Origin: Imbricaverruca yamaguchii
Taxonomy: Eukaryota; Arthropoda; Thecostraca; Neoverrucidae
Length of the DNA stretch: 64,000 bases
Assembly: GCA_034440575.1 (NCBI GenBank)
Contig: JAOTOL010001188.1
Coordinates: 231,001-295,000, forward strand
Direction of reading: 5' to 3'
How positions within the stretch are numbered: the stretch's first letter is position 1; each line of letters begins with the position of its first letter. Position numbers and translations under genes: made by a program. The notes beneath the pieces were generated by a model that had not been told where the DNA came from, made no database searches, and saw only the letters and a program-made list of their open reading frames with translations. Shown here piece by piece: positions 24,425 through 36,839 of this stretch.

Positions 24425-25065
24425 TCTCTCCCACATAAAGCTCAAGAACGTGGAGATTGAAATGCTCTCCTCGGGCCTTAAGTTCTCCACGGGAAATAAT
24501 AATCGTGATTTGCTTGACATCATCAAGTCGAACTACCGCTGCCCGGATAGTGATTTAGACAGAGGGTCCAACAAGATGTGTCTGTATGCATGCAAGTGAC
24601 ACCAGCAACAGCTCCTTCTGCATTGCCAAGGCGGTGCATACAAGCTCTGCATAGACTGAAGCAAGACAAGGACATTTTAATAACGAGTGAAGATCAAGGT
24701 CAAGTATAGTTGCATTAAACACTGATGACTGTAAGAGAAAGATGATTGACCTACTCTCAGATGCAACAGCTTACCGTAAAGTCAAACAAGGGACTACACA
24801 GAAAAAAAATATGACAGGTTGAACAAGGTGAAGCGATTGCTGGAGAGATCGGCAAAGGGAAAAATACCACTATATCTGCTGGAGGAAAACCCTAGGCCCC
24901 CCAGCATGGGGGTTCTTCCAAAACGCACAAGCCGGAGGTTCCAACGCACCCCATCATCTCGGGAATAGGGAGTGCACCACACGACTCGCGAAAATACTTG
25001 CCAAACCTCTGTCTGGCTTACTTGTATTTGTGACGTTCTTCATATGCAGCTAAGTCAATACCACT
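24425..25065 (+). mobile_element. Penelope-like element, N-terminal/RT core fragment
   Basis: Plus-strand frames with several shifts and stops. LSSGLKFSTGNNNRDLLDII (24468 on) corresponds to the N-terminal helical region. LKQDKDILITSEDQGQV (about 24657-24710) is the KADKG-type motif. KRKMIDLLSDATAYRKVKQ, IPLYLLEENPRPPSMGVLPK and THKPEVPTHPIISGIGSAP (to about 25020) are the RT fingers motifs of Penelope-like elements. Degenerate; it stops before the catalytic palm (no YxDD seen). Confidence 0.82.
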
Positions 25066-25417
25066 GTAGTTAATTAGGTGTATTTTCCATCCCCAACGTT
25101 TGCTTGCTTCCTGTCTCTGCCTTTGTGTCCCCACTGCTCCAGCGCTCGATAATGCGGTCAATCAGCGTGTAATTTTCGAGGGACAGGCCAGCTCGCCTTT
25201 TGTTGTCAGAGGAAGCCGGCCGGCTTTCGGTGCGCAGGGGCGTGCGGGGACGCCCCGACTGATTGCTCTCCGGGCTCTCGTTGGAAGAGCTGCTGACCCA
25301 ATCGGTCGGACAATGGGGCCGCTTTGTCTGGCGAGCGCAAAAACAACGCGGCCGGGGCACGGAAGGGGACGAGTCGAGCTCGACAGACGGCTGGCCGGAC
25401 CGCGCGGCAGCTAGGCG
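25066..25417. other. Non-genic sequence
   Basis: Nothing recognisable; GC-rich toward the array. Confidence 0.35.
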
Positions 25418-27080
25418 ACCCGCCGCCTGCCGCCACTGTGCGGGACCGCCGACCGGTCACAACACCGGCCCGACACGCGACCTGCCGCCGGCCCCACCGC
25501 ATAGGACTGCCGACCGGTCACAACACCGGCCCGACACACGACCCGCCGCCTGCCGCCACTGTGCAGGACCGCCGACCGGTCACAACACCGGCCCGACACG
25601 CGACCCGCCGCCTGCCGCCACTGTGCGGGACCGCCGACCGGTCACAACACCGGCCCGACACGCGACCCGCCGCCTGCCGCCACTGTGCAGGACCGCCGAC
25701 CGGTCACAACACCGGCCCGACACGCGACCCGCCGCCTGCCGCCACTGTGCGGGGACCGCCGACCGGTCACAACACCGGCCCGACACGCGACCCGCCGCCT
25801 GCCGCCACTGTGCGGGACCGCCGACCGGTCACAACACCGGCCCGACACGCGACCTGCCGCCTGCCGCCACTGTGCCGGACCGCCGACCGGTCACAACACC
25901 GGCCCGACACGCGACCCGCCGCCTGCCGCCACTGTGCGGGACCGCCGACCGGTCACAACACCGGCCCGACACGCGACCCGCCGCCTGCCGCCACTGTGCA
26001 GGACCGCCGACCGGTCACAACACCGGCCCGACACGCGACCCGCCGCCTGCCGCCACTGTGCGGGACCGCCGACCGGTCACAACACCGGCCCGACACGCGA
26101 CCCGCCGCCTGCCGCCACTGTGCAGGACCGCCGACCGGTCACAACACCGGCCCGACACACGACCCGCCGCCTGCCGCCACTGTGCAGGACCGCCGACCGG
26201 TCACAACACCGGCCCGACACGCGACCCGCCGCCTGCCGCCACTGTGCAGGACCGCCGACCGGTCACAACACCGGCCCGACACACGACCCGCCGCCTGCCG
26301 CCACTGTGCAGGACCGCCGACCGGTCACAACACCGGCCCGACACGCGACCCGCCGCCTGCCGCCACTGTGCGGGACCGCCGACCGGTCACAACACCGGCC
26401 CGACACGCGACCCGCCGCCGGCCGCCACTGTGCGGGACCGCCGACCGGTCACAACACCGGCCCGACACACGACCCGCCGCCTGCCGCCACTGTGCAGGAC
26501 CGCCGACCGGTCACAACACCGGCCCGACACGACCCGCCGCCTGCCGCCACTGTGCAGGACCGCCGACCGGTCACAACACCGGCTCGACACACGACCTGCC
26601 GCCTGCCGCCACTGTGCAGGACCGCCGACGGGTTGCCGCCGACCGGTCACAACACCGGCCCGACACACGACCCGCCGCCTGCCGCCACTGTGCGGGACCG
26701 CCGACCGGTCACAACACCGGCCCGACACGCGACCCGCCGCCTGCCGCCACTGTGCGGGACCGCCGACCGGTCACAACACCGGCCCGACACGCGACCCGCC
26801 GCCTGCCGCCACTGTGCAGGACCGCCGACCGGTCACAACACCGGCCCGACACGCGACCCGCCGCCTGCCGCCACTGTGCAGGACCGCCGACCGGTCACAA
26901 CACCGGCCCGACACGCGACCCGCCGCCTGCCGCCACTGTGCGGGACCGCCGACCGGTCACAACACCGGCCCGACACGCGACCCGCCGCCTGCCGCCACTG
27001 TGCGGGACCGCCGACCGGTCACAACACCGGCCCGACACGCGACCTGCCGCCGGCCCCACCGCGCGACGGGGCCGCCGACC
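25418..27080. repeat. 62 bp GC-rich minisatellite, ~27 copies
   Basis: Unit contains CGACCGGTCACAACACCGGC and GCCTGCCGCCACTGTG; very homogeneous with a few 1-4 bp variants (GCAGG/GCGGG, ACACGACCC/ACGCGACCC). Because 62 = 3n+2 and the unit has no stop in any plus frame, all three plus frames stay open (654, 654 and up to 899 codons); these are not evidence for genes. Confidence 0.97.
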
Positions 27081-27287
27081 GGTCACAACACGGCCAGGAC
27101 GCGCGGCCACGGCCACGGCCACGGCCACGCGCGACGCTATTTGTCCACCGCCACTTGGTCGGAGACGCGGTGTTTTGGTGGTCGGCAGACAGGACGGCTC
27201 GGCACGGCATTTTATCGCCGACACTGATCGTCCGGGAATGCTGCGCCGCGCCGAATGTCGGCCCACGGCGCAGGAGCGCTGTGTCTG
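27081..27287. other. Spacer between two minisatellites
   Basis: GC-rich unique sequence with a short (GGCCAC)n patch at 27101-27128. Confidence 0.5.
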
Positions 27288-28290
27288 ATGTATCACCATG
27301 GCACAGGAGCGCCATGCCTAGCGTATCACCATGGCACAGGAGCGCCATGCCTAGTGTATCACCATGGCACAAGAGCGCCGTGCCTAGTGTATCACCATGG
27401 CACAAGAGCGCCGTGCCTAGTGTATCACCATGGCAGAGGAGCGCCGTGCCTAGTGTAGCACCATGGCACAGGAGCGCCATGTCTAGGGTATCACCATGGC
27501 ACAAGAGCGCCGTGCCTAGTGTATCACCATGGCACAGGAGCGCCGTGTCTAGTGTATCACCATGGCACAAGAGCGCCATGCCTAGTGTATCACCATGGCA
27601 GAGGAGCGCCATGCCTAGTGTATCACCATGGCACAAGAGCGCCATGCCTAGTGTATCACCATGGCAGAGGAGCGCCATGCCTAGTGTAGCACCATGGCAC
27701 AAGAGCGCCGTGTCTAGTGTATCACCATGGCACAGGAGCGCCGTGCCTAGTGTATCACCATGGCACAAGAGCGCCATGCCTAGTGTATCACCATGGCAGA
27801 GGAGCGCCATGCCTAGTGTATCACCATGGCACAAGAGCGCCATGCCTAGTGTATCACCATGGCAGAGGAGCGCCATGCCTAGTGTAGCACCATGGCACAA
27901 GAGCGCCGTGTCTAGTGTATCACCATGGCACAGGAGCGCCGTGCCTAGTGTATCACCATGGCACAGGAGCGCCGTGTCTAGTGTATCACCATGGCACAGG
28001 AGCGCCGTGCCTAGTGTATCACCATGGCACAGGAGCGCCGTGCCTAGTGTATCACCATGGCACAAGAGCGCCATGCCTAGTGTATCACCATGGCGCAGGA
28101 GCGCCATGTCTAGGGTATCACCATGGCACAGGAGCGCCATGCCTAGTGTATCACCATGGCACAAGAGCGCCATGTCTAGTGTATCACCATGGCGCAGGAG
28201 CGCCATGTCTAGGGTATCACCATGGCACAGGAGCGCCATGCCTAGTGTATCACCATGGCACAGGAGCGCCGTGCCTAGTGTAGCACCATG
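27288..28290. repeat. 33 bp minisatellite, ~30 copies
   Basis: Unit contains GTATCACCATGGCACAAGAG and CGCCATGCCTAGT. 33 is a multiple of 3, so an 11-residue peptide repeats on both strands. A higher-order 198 bp (6-unit) block is duplicated (about 27567-27764 and 27765-27962). Confidence 0.97.
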
Positions 28291-28419
28291 GCGCAGGAGA
28301 CGAGTCGGTCCGGACCGAAGTCGGGAGCTGACCAGCTACCAGAGCTGGAGAAACATCACCAAGCCCGACGTGACTCCAAGATAACTAAAGACAACACGTG
28401 ACTCAACCGGAGCCGACCG

Positions 28420-28855
28420 ACAGATGGTGCTCTGATGTGTTCTGATGGTGCTCTGATATTGCACTGATGGTGTTCTGATAGTGCGCTGATATTGATCTTA
28501 TGGTGCTCTTGTATGTTCTGGTGATCCTCTGATGGTGCTCTGATGGTGCTCTGGTGTGTTCTGATGGTATTCTGATGGTGCGCTGATAGTGTCATGATGG
28601 TACTCTGATACTGTTCGGATAGTGGTCTGATGGTGCTCTTGTGTGTTCTGGTGATGCTCTGATTGTGCTCTGATGGTTCTCTGGTGTGTTCCGATGGTGC
28701 TCTGATTGTGTTCTGATTGTGTTCTGATGGCGTTCTGATGTGTTTTGATGGTGACTTGATGTTCTGTGATGGTGACTTGATGTTCTGTGATGGTGCTCTG
28801 ATGCTATCTGATGGTGCTCTGACGTGTTCTGATGATGCTCTGATGTGTTCTGCAC
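28420..28855. repeat. Degenerate TGATGGTGCTC-type array
   Basis: Short units such as GTTCTGATGGTGCTCTGATG with variable spacing. Confidence 0.85.
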
Positions 28856-30485
28856 TAACCCCCGGCGGTCCGACACCACCCTCTAGCTCCTACACCGATG
28901 GCCCCCAGAGTCACTCACAGTCTCTGCGGGCCGTCCTTGAATCACGTGACACAGCTATGCACCTCGGCACATATTGCGGCCTCTTGGCTTCCATTGTGAC
29001 CCTGCTCCTGGCGCTGCGGGTTATGTACGGTGAAGCCTGTCACGGTTCTTCTGCACCAACTATCGAGACTGTAGCCTGTAAGCCCTCACATGCCGGAGGA
29101 CGCGAACAACGCCATGATAAGAAGCAAATGCTGCGCAATCACAATTGCCTTCACAAGGTACGCCCAGTGGCGGCATGCTCGAACGGAACATGAGAGAGAA
29201 AGCTGTCACGAGGTTACAGGCTACTGCGAGCTGGCGAAGCGGCAGGTTACACGAGGCGAGACGGCCAGGCGAATGCGGAGCACAAAACAAACATGGGGCT
29301 ATATTTTGGTTATATACGGATGTCGTAAATATCAGAACGTGCTGAATGGGCCTCTTGGGAAAACGAAGGCATGCGTAGATAGAACAACCATTGTGAGTGT
29401 GGAGCCTAGTGGATGTTGTACGCCGCCGGTACATCAGAACTGTGAGAAGAACTCGTTCGAACTGATCGGCGTGTGGTCCATTCTGAACAATGCTGCTGTG
29501 TTCTGACATAGCAAACCTGCGTGCACAGCGGGCTAACGTGACGAGATCATTCGGATCCTGTTTTGTGTTGCTGGACGTTTTAAAAGGAAGGTGTCCTATT
29601 GTTCCATTGGACAGTATTCCTAGTTCCTTGACGCGACGCTAAAAAAGTTACGCATATTATTAATTGTCACACCAAGTCCTCGTTGATATACAAAGGCCAC
29701 AACTGCGACCCAGTTTCAGTTTCAGTTCAGTGATCAACTTCTAGTTCAGGTGATGATCATTCAACTATATTATGATGGTCTTCTTGTAGCAGACAGGGAA
29801 CTATTTGTTGGAGGTAACCTGGTGCCAATACATGACTTGTGTAATATCTTAAATAGATTCAAGTCATCAACATATGCAACATATTCAGCTACAATAACAG
29901 CACAGTAGGTCATTACTAGTCGCACAGACAGCGAGAAGGGAAGATAAGCAGGATGGCGTGGCATTCCAAGATGAAGCTTCCTATGTTGTATCTCCCTTGC
30001 ATTGATTAAAACAATGGTTGGCTTCCCCGGGTCGCGGTGAAACGAACATTTTCCAGGACCGCTGCGGAGATATCACGTGGCCAGCGACTTAGCCCGCACG
30101 CTGCCCCGCGTAATGGCGCACTGCGAGCGCCGGAAAGCGGCGCCATTTCCGAGCTGGCGCGCGCGCCGACCGCCACACAGATCCGACCGGCGGAGAACGA
30201 CGGCATCCCAACAACGGCAGCGATCGGCTGCGACAGAAGAGCCCACTAACGCGCCGACAAAAACGCCCGCTCCCACCGGAGCGCGGCCTGTCCGTGGCGT
30301 GTGCGCCACACACGGAGCGGCGACGGCGGCCAACGCGACGCGGCGGCGGCGCGCGGCCAACGTGGCGCGCAGCGGCGTCGGGCGTCGCCGGGGCTCGCGC
30401 GCTGATGAATGCGCCTCCGGTCGGCGAAGGTGAGCACACAAAAAAAACGCCGCCATCACAACGAATGGATGACACTGAAAGTGAG
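28856..30485. other. Non-genic sequence with a GC-rich island
   Basis: No gene family recognised. 30100-30430 is a CpG-rich island with long overlapping open frames on both strands, as expected from composition alone. Confidence 0.4.
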
Positions 30486-30702
30486 GGAGAGCGAGAGCGA
30501 TAGCAAGAGCGAGAGCGAGAGCGAGAGCGAGAGCGAGAGCGAGAGCGAGAGCGAGAGCGAGAGCGAGAGCGAGAGCGAGAGCGAGAGCGAGAGCGAGAGC
30601 GAGAGCGAGAGCGAGAGCGAGAGCGAGAGCGAGAGCGAGAGCGAGAGCGAGAGCGAGAGCGAGAGCGAGAGCGAGAGCGAGAGCGAGAGCGAGAGCGAGA
30701 AA
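30486..30702. repeat. (GAGAGC)n hexanucleotide repeat, ~33 copies
   Basis: Pure over ~200 bp. Reads (SE)n on one strand and (LS)n on the other, purely by repeat structure. Confidence 0.98.
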
Positions 30703-30999
30703 GCGAGAGAGAGATTCAATCTGCCTGTGGCACTTTGTGTAATAACTGACGATCGAGACTAGGCTACGCTTCGTTCACAGGAGATACTGGGTCTCGAAGT
30801 TCTCGCGAGATACTGAAGCGCTCTGTCATCGTGAGATAACTGCAGTGCTGGTGTTTGATGAGATAACTGTCACTGGCCCGACAAAGTGCATTCGTGTTGT
30901 GGGGCATAAGAATAGTGAGTTCGCAAGGAACATGGTGGCCGATGCTGGGTCTGCGCGGGAGCCAGATGAGTATCTGGGCGCTAGAGCTCTCTGCTCCTC

Positions 31000-31550
31000 T
31001 GGGAGCCAAAGCAGTAAGGGGGCGCTACCACTGTGTGAACCAGAGCAGCAACAGGGCGCCATTACTGTGGGAGCCAGACCAGTAACGGTGCGCCACCACT
31101 GTGGGAGCCAGAGCACTAAAGGGGCGCCACCCTCTGTGGGAGCCAGATCAGTAACGAAGTGCCATCACTGTGGGAGCCAGAGCACTAAAGGTGCGCCACC
31201 ACTGTGGGAGCCAGATCAGTAACGGGGCGCCACCACTGTGGGAGCCAGAGCATAAAGGTGCGCCACCACTGTGGGAGCCAGATCAGTAACGGGGCGCCAC
31301 CACTGTGGGAGCCAGAGCAGTAACGGAGCGCCACCACTGTGGGAGCCAGATCAGTAACGGGGCGCCACCACTGTGGGAGCCAGATCAGTAACGGGGCGCC
31401 ACCACTGTGGGAGCCAGATCAGTAACGGGGCGCCACCACTGTGGGAGCCAGATCAGTAACGGGGCGCCACCACTGTGGGAGCCAGATCAGTAACGGGGCG
31501 CCACCACTGTGGGAGCCAGAGCAGTAACGGGGCGCCACCACTGTGGGAGT
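31000..31550. repeat. 34 bp minisatellite, ~15 copies
   Basis: Unit contains CACTGTGGGAGCCAGATCAG and TAACGGGGCGCCAC; most homogeneous at 31200-31540. Confidence 0.95.
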
Positions 31551-32449
31551 TAGAGCCGGGATCGGGTCCTGCCATTGGGAGCCGGAACAGTATAATAGTA
31601 TAGAATAGCATCGTAGCGCACAGCTTCACAATTCGTTCAGAAATGCAATGTTTCAGACAAATGCTCTCAGATAGCATTTGTTCAGGTAGCCAATAATATC
31701 AGGAAGGCGATCACATTGGTTCCATCTCCCGAATAAATGATAGCTTTTCAGCTTTGATTAGCTTTGAGTTGAGTTTTCACACAATTACATTCATTTCTAT
31801 GCCCTACCCCGAGTTTTAATTGATCGCATTCGATATCTCCTAATGTAACCATACCATTCCACTTATTATTTTAAGTTTTCACTGTGTCTTCAAACACACC
31901 AACATCACTCTCACAATTCAGCACGTCTTGGGAAGTTCTGCGTTGAAAAACTCTTCAGTATCACGATAGCAGGCGTACCAAATCCGTGTGCGCGAACATA
32001 AAGCCCGGGCTAATCGGCTGCGCCGGCCAATTCTCTCGGCAGCGGAGATCGCACCACGCAGCGCCCTTCAGCCCGGCCGCGTGTTCAGATCAGCACCGAT
32101 CGGTGCGAAAAACACGAGCCGCCCACGCACCTCGGCCGCATACCTCGGCTGCCGGCCGACAAAGGCGCCGGGCGGAATGGTTCCGCACGGCCGTGTCGCA
32201 CCACCCCGGCCGTCCATTCATCACCCGGACAGGGCCACCGTTTTATTGGCATCTCCACCCTGGGCGCCCGCCCTCTCGCACCCGTCCACGCGGCGTGTAA
32301 TTATACACATGGGGGCACAGTCCGGGGGTGGGGCACAGTCCGGAGGCAGGGCACAGACCGGAGCGAGTCCAGCCCCGGACGGAATCTGAACACCGTGCGC
32401 CGGTCTGGCTGGCCTCCGATGCGATGTGTTGGTCTGCCTGCAGTGAGCC
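31551..32449. other. Non-genic sequence with a GC-rich island
   Basis: 31551-31970 is AT-rich and featureless; 31985-32400 is GC-rich with small GGGGCACAGTCCGG repeats at 32310-32360. No gene supported. Confidence 0.35.
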
Positions 32450-32795
32450 GCCAGCTGATGAGGTTAGTCGATGACCGCCAGCTGATGATATTTGCAAATC
32501 TCCGTCGGCTGATGAGATTGGTCAATCTCCGCCAGCTGATGGGATTGGTCAATCTCCGTCGGCTGATGAGATTAGTCAATCTCCGCCAGCTGATGGGATT
32601 GGCCAATCTCCGTCGGCTGATGATATTTGAAAATCATCGTCGGCTGATGATATTTGCAAATCATCGTCGGCTGATGAGATTTGCAAATCTCCGTCGGCTG
32701 ATGAGATTGGCCAATCTCCGCCAGCTGATGCGATTGGCCAATCTCCGCCAGCTGATGCGATTGGCCAATCTCCGTCGGCTGATAAGATTGGCCAA
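32450..32795. repeat. 27 bp minisatellite, ~13 copies
   Basis: Unit contains CTGATGAGATTGGCCAATCT; two alternating variants (CCGTCGG and CCGCCAG). Confidence 0.95.
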
Positions 32796-32853
32796 TGTGA
32801 CGATGTTGCTGAAATACCGTTTGCACCTTCCCAGCTTTGCCTGCCCGGCATTG

Positions 32854-33015
32854 GGGATGAGTAGTCTAGGGGTAAGTTGCCCGTCTCACAGTCGAACGGT
32901 TGTGGGGTTCGGGTCTCGCCTGTCGCCACTCTTCGCCCGCGGCCAATCGGCGTGAGAGATTGGCGACGCTGCATGACTTAACGGTCGACGTGTCGTAAAA
33001 TCGACAAGCACCAAG
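32854..33015 (+). mobile_element. tRNA-derived SINE (family A) with target-site duplication
   Basis: Head with Pol III A-box-like TAGTCTAGGGGTAAGTTGCC and B-box-like GGGTTCGGGTCTC, followed by a conserved ~90 bp body ending in GTGTCGTAAAA. Flanked by a 13 bp direct repeat CTGCCCGGCATTG at 32841-32853 and 33016-33028, which is the target-site duplication. A second copy of the same family lies at 61330-61497. Confidence 0.85.
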
Positions 33016-33028
33016 CTGCCCGGCATTG

Positions 33029-33407
33029 TTGGCATTAGCAGATTACAATGGCGTGGCCAAGGACGGAGTTCTAATTAAGTCAGAACTGCACCGTGTTCCA
33101 GGCCATGTATATATATTTTTTTTGGGTAAACCAGTGCCTATACGGCACCTCTGGGGACACGAGCGAGCTGGGGAAAGTGCTAATTATAAGTGCCTTGAAG
33201 TCGAATCGCCATATATATCAGGCATAGGCGTCTTGCCTTGACCGTTCACACAGATGTGAGCTTTCAAGCATATATGCAGAGTCGGATGAGTCGGATGAGA
33301 TGCACTCGCAAAATTGCACTACTTCAGGCAAACACATAAAACGTTAGCCCTCCTTCCAGCTGAGCTCGATACCACGGGGTAAGAAATAGTCACTTACCCA
33401 CTTGCGA
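33029..33407. other. Non-genic sequence
   Basis: Nothing recognisable beyond the SINE target-site duplication. Confidence 0.35.
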
Positions 33408-33625
33408 ACCGGGTCGGATGACAACTGCCGGTTGCGGTGCTGGGTGTGTGGTGAGCTGCCGGCTGCGGTGCTGGATGTATTGTAAGCTGCCGGCTGCGGT
33501 GCTGGGTGTATGGTGAGCTGTCGTTTGCGGTGCTGGATGTATGGTAAACTGTCGGTTGCAGTGCTGGGTGTATTGTAAGCTGCCGGCCGCGGTGCTGGGT
33601 ATATGGTGAGCTGCCAGCTGCGGAA
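33408..33625. repeat. ~30 bp minisatellite, ~7 copies
   Basis: Unit contains GCGGTGCTGGGTGTATGGTG and AGCTGCCGG. Confidence 0.93.
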
Positions 33626-34839
33626 ATATCGCCGGAAACCCCAATTTAAATGCCGATTGAGAGCACTTCAAGAGATATATTGTGATGAAAGGTGATATTT
33701 CAAAATGAAAAGAGCAGAGCTGGCTCTGAGTGAACTCAAAAGAAGTTGAGCTGGTGCATTGCACCGTGAAACACTGCTAAGCATCGCCTGCGGGCGTACA
33801 TGTCGCTGCTAATCGTATTCTTTGAACCAAGATTACCGAATCTACAGCCGCACACCACTGACTGGCGGAGCTTGCTTTACCCCTCCCTCTTCCCTACCTC
33901 TCCATGCCTGTCTCCAACATCTCAGGACCGAGTTCAACCGTCCAAACGGCAAATGTTAGCCCCAGGCCGCGTATTCTCAGGTCGTAACAAGCGATTCTTT
34001 GTTTCAGACCGACAAGGAAGAGCACAGCTCCAGACTCAACAGCTAAGCGGAACGTGCTTCCTAATCTCAATGCTAGTGACACGAAATACGGCAGCACAGG
34101 ATGGGAAGTCCGTCAAAACGATGAAGTTAAGACAAATGGGAGGTACGTTGATCTGTTAGTTTAACTTTTTTTGTTCAACGATCGCAGGTCAGGGTCACTT
34201 GTGGTCAAGGTGATGGAATGATTGTCTTCATTTCTGAAATGGACAAATCAGGGTGCTGAGCATTGCTTGCTTGGTTAGCATTTGAGCAATGGAGGTGTGC
34301 GAGCAAGGACAAGTTGTGAAGGCGCAGTGCAGCCCACTTTTCATGGACGTTGGTGGTTCGCGCCTCGTCTTGAGGGTTCTTGTTTGCAGTCACGCTCGAT
34401 GGAGCATGACAAAGCTAATGTGATACAGCCGCACCATGCATTACATCAAGCTGAGCTGTTCTCACACAGAGCCAGGTATGACCGTTTGCTTTGCTTTTAC
34501 GAACCTTCACCACAGTATATTCCTCATATAATAGGAACTATCGAGCTGTGTCCAAACAAGGGCTTGCGGCGAAATTCCTGCACGCGGGCAACTCCCCTCG
34601 CCGACGCAGACACTTGCCATCTGTTCCTGGCATCATATAGACAAACGCTTGCATGCGCACTACAGGAATTGCGTCCCGGGTTCTTGTGCTAATTCCCGGG
34701 GAAGGATGGCGCTTTTTAGTTCTGACCTGGGTCATGCAATTTGACGAATGCATCGCGATTCGGACGCAACAAACTCATGCATCGTGACAGTTCGCACTCG
34801 TCGACAACTCCGCAGCTTCTCTCCGAACGCCAGACTTCC
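33626..34839. other. Non-genic sequence
   Basis: No gene or element recognised; open frames at 33800-34159 and 34282-34692 match no known family. Confidence 0.35.
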
Positions 34840-36215
34840 GCACATCACATACCACACATCACCGACCACACATCACACACATCACCGACCACACATCACA
34901 CACATCACCGACTACACATCATACACATCACCGACCACACATCACCGACCACACATCACACACATCACCGAACACACATCATACACATCACCGACCACAC
35001 ATCATACACATCACCGACCACACATCACCGACCACACATCATCTACCACACATCACCTACCACACATCACACACATCACCGAGCACACATCATACACATC
35101 ACCGATCACACATCATGCACATCACCGACCACACATCATACACATCACCGACCACACATCACCGACCACACATCACCGACCACACATCACCGACCACACA
35201 TCACCGACCACACATCACACACATCACCGAACACACATCATACACATCACCGACCACACATCATACACATCACCGACCACACACCATACACATCGCCGAC
35301 CACACATCACACACATCACCGAACACACATCATACACATCACCGACCACACACCATACACATTACCGAACACACATCATACACATCACCGACACACACAT
35401 CATACACATCACCGACCACACATCACACACATCACCGACCACATACACATCACCGACCACACATCACACATCACCGACCACACATCACACACATCACCGA
35501 CCACACATCACACACATCACCGACCACACATCATACACATCACCGACCACACATCATACACATCACCGACCACACATCATACACATCACCGACCACACAT
35601 CACACACATCACCGACCACACATCACACACATCACCGACCACACATCACACACATCACCGACCACACATCATACACATCACCGACCACACATCACACACA
35701 TCACCGACCACACATCATACACATCACCGACCACACATCATACACATCACCGACCACACATCATACACATCACCGACCACACATCACACATCACCGACCA
35801 CACACAACATACATCACCGACCACACATCATGCATATCACCGACTACACATCATACACATCACCGACCACACATCACACATCATACACATCACCGACCAC
35901 ACATCACACACACACCACCGACCACACATCACACACATCACCGACCACACATCATACACATCACCGACCACACATCACACACACACCACCGACCACACAT
36001 CACACACATCACCGACCACACATCACACACATCACCGACCACACATCACACACATCACCGACCACACACCATACACATCGCCGACCACACATCGCACACA
36101 TCACCGACCACACACCATACACATCACCGACCACACATCACACACATCACCGACCACACACCATACACATCACAGATCACACATCATACACATCACCGAC
36201 CACACATCACACTCG
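34840..36215. repeat. 23 bp minisatellite (with 14 bp short units), ~60 copies
   Basis: CACACATCACCGACCACACA-type units, mostly 23 bp, some shortened to 14-15 bp. Open frames of up to 541 His/Thr-rich codons are by-products. Confidence 0.96.
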
Positions 36216-36603
36216 TCACTGACCCGCCACATCCGGCGGACGTCCGTGGAGCCGTCGGCCGACCGTCGGTCGCGGACTTCAGCTCGGCAGCTGGGCGGGT
36301 CGTGCCAAGTACTGCGATGCGGCAGACAGCGGCCGACAAGTTCGGACGGCTGGAGCTACGACTTCCTATCTAATACGACAGCTGCGGCTGTGTGGCCAAC
36401 GTCGCTACAGAAATGTGCCGCTCAAGTTCATCGATAATGTCTGCAGAAGAGATAAAACGAACAATTGGCCAGCATCACCACAAAAACGGTATGCCGATGA
36501 GTAATTGCCAGTGTGATGGCATGGCATGGCTGTGGCTGTACGACGCATTCAGAGGCTGAGGCCATATGGTGTCACCTGCCGCTCATCCTGGAAAAAGCGG
36601 CGG

Positions 36604-36674
36604 GCATCGCGGGGAATCGAACCACGCACCTCTGGCATGCCAGACGACCAGCATTACCACTGAGCAAGACATCA
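36604..36674 (-). mobile_element. tRNA-like promoter of a further SINE or tRNA pseudogene
   Basis: The minus strand has A-box-like TTGCTCAGTGGTAATGCTGG and a near-perfect B box GTGGTTCGATTCCCC at proper spacing, but the acceptor stem does not pair, so it is not a working tRNA. About 180 bp upstream of the family B SINE; body and tail could not be delimited. Confidence 0.55.
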
Positions 36675-36839
36675 CAGCAAGAGCGGCATCGTTTGCATAC
36701 TGTTTTTAGTCTATGGTATAAGGCTGTAAATTTATTTATAAACTACATTTTTGCACCTCACCCTGACGAACGCACGTAAACAGGAGTTGCTTATTTGACA
36801 TATAATTACCAACGCAATGGTTGTTCGAGTCCCCACCTC

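Noticed and set aside
25263..28384. Open frames of 654-899 codons on the plus strand
   Set aside because: They are produced by the 62 bp and 33 bp repeat units; the same peptides appear in every frame, with no start context, domain or non-repeat body.
30409..30762. Ser-Glu repeat protein
   Set aside because: Pure hexanucleotide repeat with no supporting coding sequence on either side.
34741..36437. Histidine/threonine-rich open frames (440-541 codons)
   Set aside because: Frame-cycling of the 23 bp satellite; no flanking protein sequence.
36604..36674. Functional tRNA gene
   Set aside because: Good A and B boxes but the acceptor stem does not pair; SINE or pseudogene.
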